Shown: positions 1-6,949, counted from the stretch's first letter. The stretch is DNA of 11,794 bases from an uncultured Spirochaetaceae bacterium (GCA_913043885.1 CAJWOB010000044.1:1-11794); one strand, 5' to 3'. Translations and numbers: made by a program. Notes: generated from the letters alone by a model not told the origin.

Positions 1-54
1 GTCGTCCTCAACGCCGTCATCGCCTGGCTCAAGGCTTTGTCAGACACGCCCTAG
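1..54 (+). CDS. C-terminal end of an unidentified protein (cut by window edge)
   Basis: The first frame is open from base 1 and ends at a TAG at 52-54, giving 17 residues (VVLNAVIAWLKALSDTP) before the stop. They would form an amphipathic helix of the kind that closes many globular enzymes. The fragment is too short to assign to a family. It is called coding only because the codons have G/C-rich third positions and end in a stop just ahead of the next gene. It could also be a chance frame. Confidence 0.35.
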   Translation, partial: VVLNAVIAWLKALSDTP

Positions 55-130
55 TCGCGCGTCCTTCGCCCCGATCCTCGCCCGCACGCGCTCGATTCAT
101 CGACCCATCGCACCCGTCGCCTACGACTGC

Positions 131-964
131 GTGAAGCTCATCTTCGTGCGGCACGGCTCGGCGATCCTTCTCAGCGAGTTCGGCGAGAAACCCGTCACTG
201 TCGGCGACGTCGTGGCGCTCGGCGCGAGCACTCTGTGCGGAAGCGAGCCCGAAGGCTCCATCACCGTCACCACTCTCTACCTGGACCGCGACTACGTGAT
301 CGACCAGGTGTTCTGGCAGCACGCCGCGTTGCTGGCCGACCGATGGGATGCTCAGGACTTCGCCGACGAGCTGTACTCCGAACCGGCGCAGATACTCCGG
401 CTCGGCGAAGACCGCGCCGGGATGCTCATGCCCTGGCTCGACGAGCTGGTCGCGCTCAGCCTCGACGGGCCGTCGCCGGAGCGGTTCTACCGGACGCAGG
501 CATTACTCTTCGCGGTGCTCGACGTGGTGACCCCGTTCGTGCGCACCACCGCCTCGCGCCGGTCTCCGTCTCAACGGAAGTCCACCCGGCCCGGCCTCCC
601 GCGTCACCGCGGCTTCGCCCCGCTGCGTGCCGAAGTGCGTCAAATCGTCGAGATGCTCCGCGGTGCGCCTGGTGAACGGTGGACCCTCGACCGCCTCGCC
701 GACACTGTGCACCTGTCACCGGCACAGCTGAGCCGGGTCTTCGTCGACGCCTACGGCAAGACACCGCTGGCGTACTTGACGATGCTTCGAGCCGAGCAGA
801 TGGCTCGGTTGCTCCGGGAAACCGAGGTGACCGTCGAGCAAGCAGCCCACGAGGTCGGGTGGTTGAGTCGTAACCATGCAACTCGCCTGTTCCGCCAGTG
901 CGTGGGCGTGAGTCCCGGCCGTTATCGCAAGCTCAGCCGGGAGCCTCGCCGAGCTGTTGCATGA
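131..964 (+). CDS. AraC-family transcriptional regulator
   Basis: This is a predicted DNA-binding regulator of 277 residues from the GTG at 131. Residues about 1-150 resemble the N-terminal half of an actinobacterial AraC subfamily, a cupin-like sensor with segments such as LCGSEPEG, TTLYLDRDYVIDQVFWQH and EPAQILRLGEDRAG. Residues about 165-270 are a typical AraC DNA-binding domain with two helix-turn-helix units. The first is near RWTLDRLADTVHLSPAQLSRVF followed by AYGKTPLAYL. The second is near TVEQAAHEVGWLSRNHATRLFRQ, ending in VGVSPGRYRK. The start is uncertain. No Shine-Dalgarno sequence precedes the GTG, the frame is open back to the window edge with no other start codon, and the residues just before 131 (PVAYDC) look like the family's usual N-terminus. 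The start may therefore have been lost or may be non-standard. The regulated genes are unknown. The gene runs towards 986-1339. Confidence 0.85.
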   Translation: MKLIFVRHGSAILLSEFGEKPVTVGDVVALGASTLCGSEPEGSITVTTLYLDRDYVIDQVFWQHAALLADRWDAQDFADELYSEPAQILRLGEDRAGMLMPWLDELVALSLDGPSPERFYRTQALLFAVLDVVTPFVRTTASRRSPSQRKSTRPGLPRHRGFAPLRAEVRQIVEMLRGAPGERWTLDRLADTVHLSPAQLSRVFVDAYGKTPLAYLTMLRAEQMARLLRETEVTVEQAAHEVGWLSRNHATRLFRQCVGVSPGRYRKLSREPRRAVA

Positions 965-985
965 CCTCCCGTCCTGTCGCACGGT

Positions 986-1339
986 TCAGTTGGCGCGAGC
1001 GCCAGCTGCGATCGTGTGGCGTTCGATCTGTCGATCACGGGACTCCGTAGCCCTTGCACGGACGAGAAGGAACAGGCTGACCGGTCCTATGACGATGAAC
1101 TTCATCGCGTTCCACACCAGGAGCAGAGCCATCAAGTGCAGCCATGCTGGCGCACCGTTGGCAATGAGGGTCGTAACGATGCTCGCGCCATACAGGTAGG
1201 GAAGGGCGAGCAGCATCGCCGGGACGCCCCAACGCAGCCCTCGTCGTGTGCGGATCGCGTCCAGGACGATGTTGGTGGGCATGTAGCGGCGTAGGAAGCA
1301 GCGAGTGTGGACGCTGGCGGTCCAGATCAAGCGGAACAT
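986..1339 (-). CDS. Small integral membrane protein (often labelled sulfate permease)
   Basis: This is a 117-residue membrane protein. It opens with a basic segment (TRCFLRRYMPTNIVLDAIRTRRGLRWG). Two hydrophobic segments follow, roughly residues 39-62 (VPAMLLALPYLYGASIVTTLIA) and 66-95 (PAWLHLMALLLVWNAMKFIVIGPVSLFLLV), and then a charged tail rich in Arg. I recognise the whole pattern as a small conserved family common in Microbacterium and relatives, where databases often carry a 'sulfate permease' label. At this size transport is unproven. I chose the ATG at 1339 over a longer frame reaching 1450 because a purine-rich GGAGAGGA sits about 10 bases upstream and the family starts here. The gene is convergent with the AraC regulator. 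Confidence 0.75.
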   Translation of the reverse strand: MFRLIWTASVHTRCFLRRYMPTNIVLDAIRTRRGLRWGVPAMLLALPYLYGASIVTTLIANGAPAWLHLMALLLVWNAMKFIVIGPVSLFLLVRARATESRDRQIERHTIAAGARAN

Positions 1340-1573
1340 GACGACAGTCCTCTCCGAGTCTCCGGCGACAAGGAGTCGAAGGACTGTCCAGCCGAGGCCG
1401 TCCGGTCGGTCACCACATCCGGTGGTGGCGTAGCAGGTAGAGGCCGCCACTTCCCAGATTACGTTGGTTCAGCGGGTGACGGAAGGCCTGGGCGGAGGAG
1501 AGGCGGGTCGCCAGTTGCTGGTGCATGTCGGCCCACGCCCCGACTTGGCCCCGCATCGCAGGGTTGACGGCGG

Positions 1574-1579
1574 TAGACT
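1574..1579 (+). promoter_or_regulatory. Candidate -10 box for the TIR-caspase-RyR operon
   Basis: TAGACT fits the actinobacterial TAnnnT -10 pattern. It lies about 70 bases ahead of the ATG at 1648, which would give a leader of about 60 bases. No good -35 lies at the usual distance: a TTGACG occurs at 1564-1569 but is too close. The call rests on the motif and its place in the only gap ahead of the operon. Confidence 0.35.
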
Positions 1580-1635
1580 GGAAACGTGTGAGCAGCGTCA
1601 CGATGCCCGAGTCGCTGAGTAGAACCTGATCCATC

Positions 1636-1642
1636 AAAGGAG
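1636..1642 (+). promoter_or_regulatory. Strong ribosome binding site for the TIR-like gene
   Basis: AAAGGAG stands five bases before the ATG at 1648. It is a near-ideal Shine-Dalgarno sequence and fixes that start over the out-of-frame ATG at 1643. It is stronger than the sites of the following two genes, which look translationally coupled. Confidence 0.7.
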
Positions 1643-1647
1643 ATGCG

Positions 1648-2019
1648 ATGTCGGACGTGAAAACAGTGTTCGTGGCGTTCGCGATCGAGGACGAGCGCCA
1701 GCGAGACTTCCTCAAGGGGCAGTCATTGAGCCCGCGGGCGCCCTACGAGTTCATCGACATGTCGGTGAAGGAGCCTTACGACAGCGGCTGGAAGGACAGG
1801 GTTCGCACCCGCATCCGCCGCTCACACGGCGTGATCGTCCTCGTCAGCGAGAACTCTCTGACTTCAACCGGACAGGAGTGGGAGATCCAATGCGCGACCG
1901 AGGAGGACAAGCCCGTCCTCGGTATCTGGGCCTACAAGTCTGACAGGACGGCGATCGCGGGCATCCGCACAGTGGAGTGGACCGACGCCAACATCAGCAG
2001 CTTCATCGATTCGCTATGA
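1648..2019 (+). CDS. Short TIR-like domain protein (MTH538/DUF1863, ThsB-like type)
   Basis: This 123-residue protein is essentially a bare TIR-like domain of the MTH538/DUF1863 class, the class that includes the Thoeris protein ThsB. Visible features are strand one VFVAFAIEDERQRDFL (residues 7-22), a middle block EFIDMSVKEPYDSGWKDRVRTRI (34-56) typical of this class, strand GVIVLVSENS (61-70), and an acidic helix QEWEIQCATEEDKPVLGIW (76-94). Glu77 or Glu79 is the candidate catalytic glutamate of TIR NAD-processing enzymes. It lacks the extra ~60 residues of many ThsB proteins. It is the first gene of a tight operon, with the caspase gene seven bases downstream. I infer that it makes a nucleotide signal from NAD on infection. 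It could instead be a non-enzymatic adaptor. Confidence 0.8.
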   Translation: MSDVKTVFVAFAIEDERQRDFLKGQSLSPRAPYEFIDMSVKEPYDSGWKDRVRTRIRRSHGVIVLVSENSLTSTGQEWEIQCATEEDKPVLGIWAYKSDRTAIAGIRTVEWTDANISSFIDSL

Positions 2020-2026
2020 GGCGGAC

Positions 2027-3019
2027 ATGCGCAAGGCGCTGATCGTCGGTATAGATCACTACGACCACATCGGTTCTCTGAGCGGCTGTGTCAACGATGC
2101 CCACTCAGTTCGTGCCGCGCTCGAACGCCATGCCGACGGCACGCTCAACTTTACGACTCCTCAGCTCCTCACAGGTACTGGAGCCGGTCAGCCGGTGATC
2201 AAGAAGGACCTCAAGGATGCCGTCCGTGAGGTTTTCGCCGACGACGCCGAGATCGCACTGTTCTACTTCGCAGGGCATGGGTACGTCGAAGACACCGGAG
2301 GGTTCCTCTGCGCCAGCGACTCAGCAGATGGCGATGATGGACTCGCTCTTCATGAGGTCATGACGATGGCCAACACTTCGCCAGCACGCAACAAGGTCAT
2401 CATCCTCGACAGCTGTCACAGCGGCGCCGCCGGTAACGACGCCATCACCAGATCGATGGCCGAACTCAACGACGGCGTCACCATCCTCACGGCGTCGACT
2501 GAGAACCAGTACGCGCTGGAAGTTCCCGGAGGTGGCGCGGGCGTCTTCACCAACCTATTCGTCGACGCTCTCAACGGCGCGGCAGCCAACCTCGTCGGTG
2601 ATGTGACACCCGGAAGCGTTTACGCGCACATCGACCAGTCGCTCGGCCCCTGGGCTCAGCGCCCCGTCTTCAAGACCAACGTCAAGACTTTCGTGTCCCT
2701 TCGCAAAGCGGAGGCTCCTATCCCCCTTGCATCGCTCCAGGCGCTTACCACTCACTTTCCATCTGCCGACTACGACTTCCCACTTGACCCTTCATACGAG
2801 CCCGAACGCTTCACCGAACAGCTCAAAGACCCCACGATCCCTCCCCCTGACCCAGAACACACCGCTGTGTTCAAGGTCTTGCAGGCCTACGTTCGCGTCA
2901 ACCTCGTTCGCCCCGTTGATGCGCCACACATGTGGCATGCCGCGATGCAGCGCAAGTCGTGTGAGTTGACTGTCCTCGGTCAGCACTACTGGAATCTCGT
3001 CAACGAGAACCTGATCTGA
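2027..3019 (+). CDS. Caspase-family (peptidase C14) protease with C-terminal extension
   Basis: This 330-residue protein starts directly in a caspase-fold p20 domain: RKALIVGIDHY (residues 2-12), then SLSGCVNDAHSVRAAL (17-32). The catalytic dyad is complete, with His84 in YFAGHGY and Cys130 in LDSCHSG. The protease domain ends near residue 225. Residues about 230-330 form a separate domain holding a Pro-rich stretch (IPPPDPEH) and the blocks VFKVLQAYVRVNLVRP (281-296) and SCELTVLGQHYWNLV (311-325). I do not recognise it as a named domain, but it fits an effector-associated or ligand-binding module. There is no signal peptide, so it should act in the cytoplasm. It starts seven bases after the TIR-like gene and its stop overlaps the RyR start, indicating one transcript. 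The likely role is a protease executioner triggered by the neighbouring TIR-like or RyR protein. Confidence 0.9.
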   Translation: MRKALIVGIDHYDHIGSLSGCVNDAHSVRAALERHADGTLNFTTPQLLTGTGAGQPVIKKDLKDAVREVFADDAEIALFYFAGHGYVEDTGGFLCASDSADGDDGLALHEVMTMANTSPARNKVIILDSCHSGAAGNDAITRSMAELNDGVTILTASTENQYALEVPGGGAGVFTNLFVDALNGAAANLVGDVTPGSVYAHIDQSLGPWAQRPVFKTNVKTFVSLRKAEAPIPLASLQALTTHFPSADYDFPLDPSYEPERFTEQLKDPTIPPPDPEHTAVFKVLQAYVRVNLVRPVDAPHMWHAAMQRKSCELTVLGQHYWNLVNENLI

Positions 3020-3333
3020 TGACTAGCATCAACGACGCGCTTCAAAAGCCGGAACTCCTCGAAGAACTCGCGTCGATCGAGCACGAACGATGGGCCCACT
3101 GGCAGTTGTACCTGCACAAGAAGTGTGAACCACTCCCGGACGGGTCACTGCGTATCCCGGCCGACCTCGTCGATCAATGGACTCGACAAGCCACGACCCG
3201 CTACGAGGACCTGACAGAGGACGAGAAGGACAGCGATCGCGAGCAGGTTCAGCGGTATCTGCCGACCCTCATGAAGGCACTCGGGCAGTCCGACCCAGGT
3301 TCACACGGCGCAAGGCGCAGTGAGGGGACGTGA
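3019..3333 (+). CDS. Free-standing RyR-domain protein
   Basis: This 104-residue protein is built almost entirely of a prokaryotic RyR domain, named after the repeat in ryanodine receptors. The hallmarks are IEHERWAHW (residues 20-28), the DGSLRIP turn (41-47) and the Trp54-containing helix. The signature RYEDLTEDEKDSDREQV (61-77) corresponds to the 'PY..L...EK..DR' core of the family. The tail after residue 88 is low-complexity. The start ATG overlaps the caspase stop (TGATG), so translation is coupled. Prokaryotic RyR domains have been noted in nucleotide-dependent conflict systems, though their ligand is unsettled. Here the protein may bind the TIR product, bind NAD-related metabolites, or act as an adaptor for the caspase. 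Confidence 0.8.
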   Translation: MTSINDALQKPELLEELASIEHERWAHWQLYLHKKCEPLPDGSLRIPADLVDQWTRQATTRYEDLTEDEKDSDREQVQRYLPTLMKALGQSDPGSHGARRSEGT

Positions 3334-3549
3334 GTGTCCGCAACTCGTCGGACACGGGCTCCAGGCGCTCCGCCGGGGCAGCCGTCCCTACTTCTGCGAC
3401 GGGGGTCGATTCGGGCAAAGTCATGGACCTCGGCATGCGGCGTGTAGTTCCTCAAGCCTGTCGGAGTCGTCGGGTTCAATTGAAGAACACAACAGAGGTT
3501 TCCCGACCGCACCAGCGAGACGATCGGGTTGGAGTCTAGGAGGCAGCCC
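3334..3549 (+). other. Gap between RyR gene and nuclease-NACHT gene, with a doubtful 69-codon frame
   Basis: A GTG at 3330 overlaps the RyR stop (GTGA) and has a good GAGGGG site just upstream. It opens a 69-codon frame ending at 3539. The predicted protein is rich in Arg and Ser with no recognisable family, and its G/C at third codon positions is only about 64% (44 of 69), lower than expected for real genes here. I regard it as a doubtful small gene or a vestige of a longer RyR-gene tail. The gap also contains the perfect palindrome TTCAATTGAA at 3475-3484, a possible operator. No clear promoter is visible, so the NACHT gene may share the upstream transcript. Confidence 0.35.
3538..3543 (+). 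promoter_or_regulatory. Ribosome binding site that sets the NACHT gene start
   Basis: A perfect AGGAGG lies six bases before the GTG at 3550. This decides the start against the TTG at 3529 in the same frame, which would add seven residues upstream and has no site of its own. Confidence 0.75.
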
Positions 3550-6500
3550 GTGCCCGAGAGTCGACATCGCTACCTCTACGAGCGTCTCGGGGACCAGGAC
3601 TTCCAGCAGCTCGTCAGCGCTCTGCTTGCGAACCAGTTTCCCGACTACATCCCGATGGCCCTGCGTCAGGCCGACGGCGGCCGAGACGGCTTGCGCAAGG
3701 TCGACGTCTCGAAGGTGCTCGTCTATCAGGTCAAGTGGTCGCTCAGTGGCAAGGAGAAGGACCCGGTCTCCTGGCTCGACCAGGTGGTAAAGAACGAGGA
3801 AGCCAGTCTGCGCCGCCTGGCTGCACAGGGGGTCCGCCACTACACGTTGGTCACCAACGTGGGGAGCACGGCCAAGGAGGACTCGGGCACGTTCGACCGA
3901 CTGGACAAGAAGCTCCAGGGGTACGCGAAGGACTTCGGTTACGAACAGATGACCTGCATCTGGCGCGAGGCGCTCAACCCGTGGGTCGACAACGCCCCGA
4001 CCGAGACCAAGTGGGCCTACGCCGAGATGCTCGCGGGGTGGGACCTTGTCCGATACCTCGTCGCCGAGCATGTCGGTGAGGGCAAGGACAAGGCGCATCG
4101 TGACCTCATCCGCAAGGTCGCCGCCGCCCAATGGGAGGACGACAAACGGGTCAAGTTCAGCCAGTCCGATGTGGACCGAGAGAAGGTCGTGGACCTGTTC
4201 GTCGACGTCACCGCCGACCGCGTACACACCGTGGCCAGCAAGCATCTGCAAGCACAATCACCGACCACTTTGGGCGGTGCCGCCGCCTACCTACTGCGCG
4301 CATCGGCGCCCTTCACCCTCGTCCGTGGCGCGCCAGGACAGGGCAAGTCGACACTCAGCCAATACCTCTGCCAGACCCACCGCGGGTCATTCATCCCCGA
4401 AAGCGACAGACCTGACTCACTAACCGAGCTGGAGCGGCCGCGGTTCCCCGTCAGACTCGACCTGAGCGACTACGCGCTCTGGCTCGGCGGCAACGACGTG
4501 TGGGACCACTCCGAGGACCGCAAGCAACGCAAGGCCAAAGCGCGCAAGGGTGAACAGGCAACGATCGAGTGCTTCCTCGCCGACCTGCTGACGCACGAGA
4601 GCGGCGGTATCCCCGCTGGCGCGAAGACGGTCCAGGACATCTTCGAGCGCGTCCCCAGCCTCGTCGTGCTCGACGGACTCGACGAAGTCGGCAGCGCCAC
4701 CATCCGAGGCAGGATCGTCAAAGAGATCGACAAGTTCGTCGGTCGCGGGAAGGCGTACACCGACCCACCGAGAGTGGTCGTCACCACGCGCCCCAGCGCC
4801 GGCGAGTTGCCCGAGCCCTCACCCGACCTGTTTGAGGTCGTGACCCTCAACCAGCTCACCGTCGAGCAGCGTGACGCCTACCTGCGCAAGTGGTGCACGG
4901 TCCGCGGGATCAGAGGCAAGGACGGTCGCGCCCTGCGGAAGAGCTTCAAGGAGAAGAGCCGCGAGCCCTACATCAACGAACTCGCCGGCAATCCGATGCA
5001 GCTGACGATCCTGCTCGACCTACTTCACCAGCAAGGAGCAGCCACCCCCACGCAACGCACTGATCTCTACGACAAGTACGTCGAGCTTCTCCTGGCTCGC
5101 GAGGCGAACAAGCACCCCAGGGCCGTGAAGGACCACAAGGAAGAGCTGCTCGAGATCATCCCGTTCCTCGGCTGGTACCTCCACGCCCACACCGAGGAAT
5201 CGCAGATCAACGGCCGCATGAGCGTGGACGAACTCAAGGAAGCCATGCGGCACTTCCAGCGCACCTACGGCAACCGTGAATCGATCGTCGACCAGCTCTT
5301 CGAGGGCGCCAGCGACCGTCTGTGGGCGCTGACCAGCAAAGTCGACGGCACCTACGAGTTCGAAGTCCTGTCCCTACGAGAGTACTTCGCCGCACGGTTC
5401 CTCTATCACAACGCGGGCGAGGACAACTCGGCCTTCGACAGCACGGCCGTGCTGCGCGAACTCTTGCGCCGGCCGTACTGGCTCAACACCGCTAGGTTCT
5501 ACGGAGGCAACGCAAAGGGCAATGGCATCTACCCCCTGACCGCCGGGATCGAAGAGGAGCTGGCCCACAGCACCTCGCCCGCCTCCTACCTCGCCGCGTG
5601 GGCACTGCTCACCGACGGTGTCTTCCTGCGCCGCCCCCGCGAGGCACGCAAGATCCTCACCGCACTCTGCTCGGACGCCGGAATCACAATTCTGCTATCC
5701 GCGCTCGACCGCCGCGACATCATCGCTCTGCCCGAGTTGCCCGACCTCCCTGACCAGGACGGAGCCGATCCCACCTGGGTCCGCCTCACCACTCTGATCA
5801 GCAAGGACCCGGCGGACAGCGACAACAAGCGGCGAGTTCGCGCTCTGCGCGAGTTGCTGAACCAACGCAGCCAATTCAGCGCATGGTGGTACGGGCAGCT
5901 CGCCGCAGCCATCGGCACACCGCAGCAAAACGCATGGCTCAGACTCGGTGCCGAGTGCGAGGCCGGCGCGGGTGTCACCGCATCGTTCGAGGACATCGAC
6001 CTGTCCGAAGGCGCCGCCGAGCTCTTCCTCAGCACGGGCCTCATCCCTACGCCAGGAAGCTCACTCGAAGCAGCGCTTCTTGACGCAGTCTTGGACGGTG
6101 AATGCCCTTGCGTGACATCAACCCGGTCCATGCCCGCACAAGTCGCAGCGGCCTTGTCGCCGAGCGACTTCCTCACCAGTTCCAAGACCGGATTCGTCGG
6201 CAGTGATGAGAAGTCGAAACGTCGCCGAAGCGAGGCGATCAACCAGCTCAGACGAGCAGGTTCGCCGTACACCCAGATCGCCAAGCAACGAGCATTCAAG
6301 GCCGGGCAGAAAGGCAGCACGTTCCCCTGGGCGGACACCGCTGCCGCACTACACGAACACACTGGACGGTGCTGGCTTGCGTCCGAGATCGCGATCATCG
6401 GCGCTGCATCTCCCTTCCCGCCCGCCTACACGAAGAAGCCCGGCTCAGCGGCCTTCGGAAGCGCCAGCCATCCCTCCGAACTTCTCGCTCAAGCTCGGGC

Positions 6501-6918
6501 CAACAGCGGCAACGCTCAGTGGTGGCGCGAACAGCTCGATGTCCTCGACGATGACCTGGCCGAGGCGGAGTGGTCACTCGCCCTGTGGTGCACCGCCTCC
6601 AGCTCAGTCATCACTGAGCTGTTGCCGACGCTGGAGTCCGTGTTCGGTCAACTCCCATCACCACGTCGAAGCACAGTCCTGCGGGCCGCCGAACAGATCG
6701 CCCGTTACGGATGGCTGAACAAGCGAGCCATCACAGCCGTCACCGACGTCCCGGAACTAGCCGCTCTGAACCAACTTCGCACCTCAGCGCCGCCGGCAAC
6801 AGGGCGAGACGATGGAGCAACCGCATCACGCGACAGCTCAGCGTCGGCGCCCTCTCTGCTCAGCGTCGCCCGAGCAGGGAAGTGGCTCAAAGTCGACGCG
6901 AAGCCCGCATATCGATAG
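3550..6918 (+). CDS. STAND defence protein: Mrr-like nuclease fused to NACHT NTPase
   Basis: This is a 1122-residue cytoplasmic protein. Residues 1 to about 140 form an Mrr-like PD-(D/E)XK nuclease: a helix with YERLGDQDFQQLVSALL, then ADGGRDG with Asp46 and VYQVKWS with Gln60 and Lys62, the D...QxK active-site pattern. Residues about 255-430 are a NACHT NTPase with Walker A GAPGQGKST (260-268), Walker B LVVLDGLDE (371-379) and the VVVTTRPS strand (409-416). Helical parts follow, with NPMQLTILLDLL and the NACHT hallmark FEVLSLREYFAARFLY (604-619). The remaining ~500 residues match no repeat that I can name and are the presumed sensor, with a Ser/Ala-rich tail. The plan resembles Avs/bNACHT proteins: ligand binding drives ATP-dependent assembly, which activates the DNA nuclease. 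It lies just downstream of the TIR-caspase-RyR operon on the same strand. Confidence 0.88.
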   Translation: MPESRHRYLYERLGDQDFQQLVSALLANQFPDYIPMALRQADGGRDGLRKVDVSKVLVYQVKWSLSGKEKDPVSWLDQVVKNEEASLRRLAAQGVRHYTLVTNVGSTAKEDSGTFDRLDKKLQGYAKDFGYEQMTCIWREALNPWVDNAPTETKWAYAEMLAGWDLVRYLVAEHVGEGKDKAHRDLIRKVAAAQWEDDKRVKFSQSDVDREKVVDLFVDVTADRVHTVASKHLQAQSPTTLGGAAAYLLRASAPFTLVRGAPGQGKSTLSQYLCQTHRGSFIPESDRPDSLTELERPRFPVRLDLSDYALWLGGNDVWDHSEDRKQRKAKARKGEQATIECFLADLLTHESGGIPAGAKTVQDIFERVPSLVVLDGLDEVGSATIRGRIVKEIDKFVGRGKAYTDPPRVVVTTRPSAGELPEPSPDLFEVVTLNQLTVEQRDAYLRKWCTVRGIRGKDGRALRKSFKEKSREPYINELAGNPMQLTILLDLLHQQGAATPTQRTDLYDKYVELLLAREANKHPRAVKDHKEELLEIIPFLGWYLHAHTEESQINGRMSVDELKEAMRHFQRTYGNRESIVDQLFEGASDRLWALTSKVDGTYEFEVLSLREYFAARFLYHNAGEDNSAFDSTAVLRELLRRPYWLNTARFYGGNAKGNGIYPLTAGIEEELAHSTSPASYLAAWALLTDGVFLRRPREARKILTALCSDAGITILLSALDRRDIIALPELPDLPDQDGADPTWVRLTTLISKDPADSDNKRRVRALRELLNQRSQFSAWWYGQLAAAIGTPQQNAWLRLGAECEAGAGVTASFEDIDLSEGAAELFLSTGLIPTPGSSLEAALLDAVLDGECPCVTSTRSMPAQVAAALSPSDFLTSSKTGFVGSDEKSKRRRSEAINQLRRAGSPYTQIAKQRAFKAGQKGSTFPWADTAAALHEHTGRCWLASEIAIIGAASPFPPAYTKKPGSAAFGSASHPSELLAQARANSGNAQWWREQLDVLDDDLAEAEWSLALWCTASSSVITELLPTLESVFGQLPSPRRSTVLRAAEQIARYGWLNKRAITAVTDVPELAALNQLRTSAPPATGRDDGATASRDSSASAPSLLSVARAGKWLKVDAKPAYR

Positions 6919-6923
6919 CCGTA

Positions 6924-6949
6924 GGCCTGGGTGCTCGGACCCGATGGCC
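6924..6949. terminator. Possible imperfect hairpin between convergent genes
   Basis: GGCC, then GGGT with a GCTCGG loop and ACCC, then GGCC can fold into an imperfect stem between the end of the NACHT gene and the end of the HTH gene. There is no T-run on either side, so this is at best a weak two-way terminator. Confidence 0.25.

Larger units (their letters stand above)
1340..1647. other. 308-base intergenic region ahead of the defence operon
   Basis: This stretch separates the divergent genes at 1339 (minus) and 1648 (plus), so it must carry both promoters. A minus-strand frame covers 1410-1637 (ending LYLLRHHRMW) and a plus-strand frame covers 1307-1567. Neither has a recognisable family, a convincing start or a ribosome binding site, so I call neither a gene. 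The region may contain remnants of older sequence at the island border. Confidence 0.5.

Noticed and set aside
988..1007. Hairpin AGTTGGCGC-GA-GCGCCAGCT between convergent genes
   Set aside because: It overlaps the last codons of the minus-strand gene and has no T-run, so I do not call it a terminator.
1564..1592. TTGACG at 1564 as a -35 with a -10 seventeen bases downstream
   Set aside because: The bases at the -10 position (TGTGAG) do not fit the consensus. The TAGACT box alone is kept as a weaker candidate.
1410..1637. Minus-strand frame in the intergenic region ahead of the TIR-like gene
   Set aside because: There is no family, no ribosome binding site and no clear start. I could not distinguish it from chance, so it is mentioned only in the intergenic entry.
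3472..3484. GGGTTCAAT stretch resembling a tRNA T-arm, as a possible tRNA remnant or attachment site
   Set aside because: No matching acceptor stem, anticodon arm or 3' partner can be folded around it. It is explained by the palindrome TTCAATTGAA.
3421..4257. 278-codon minus-strand frame over the start of the NACHT gene
   Set aside because: It is antisense to the nuclease domain with no recognisable family. It arises from codon bias of the plus-strand gene.
5586..6398. 270-codon minus-strand frame inside the NACHT gene
   Set aside because: It is Ser/Ala/Arg-rich shadow sequence opposite a well-supported coding region.
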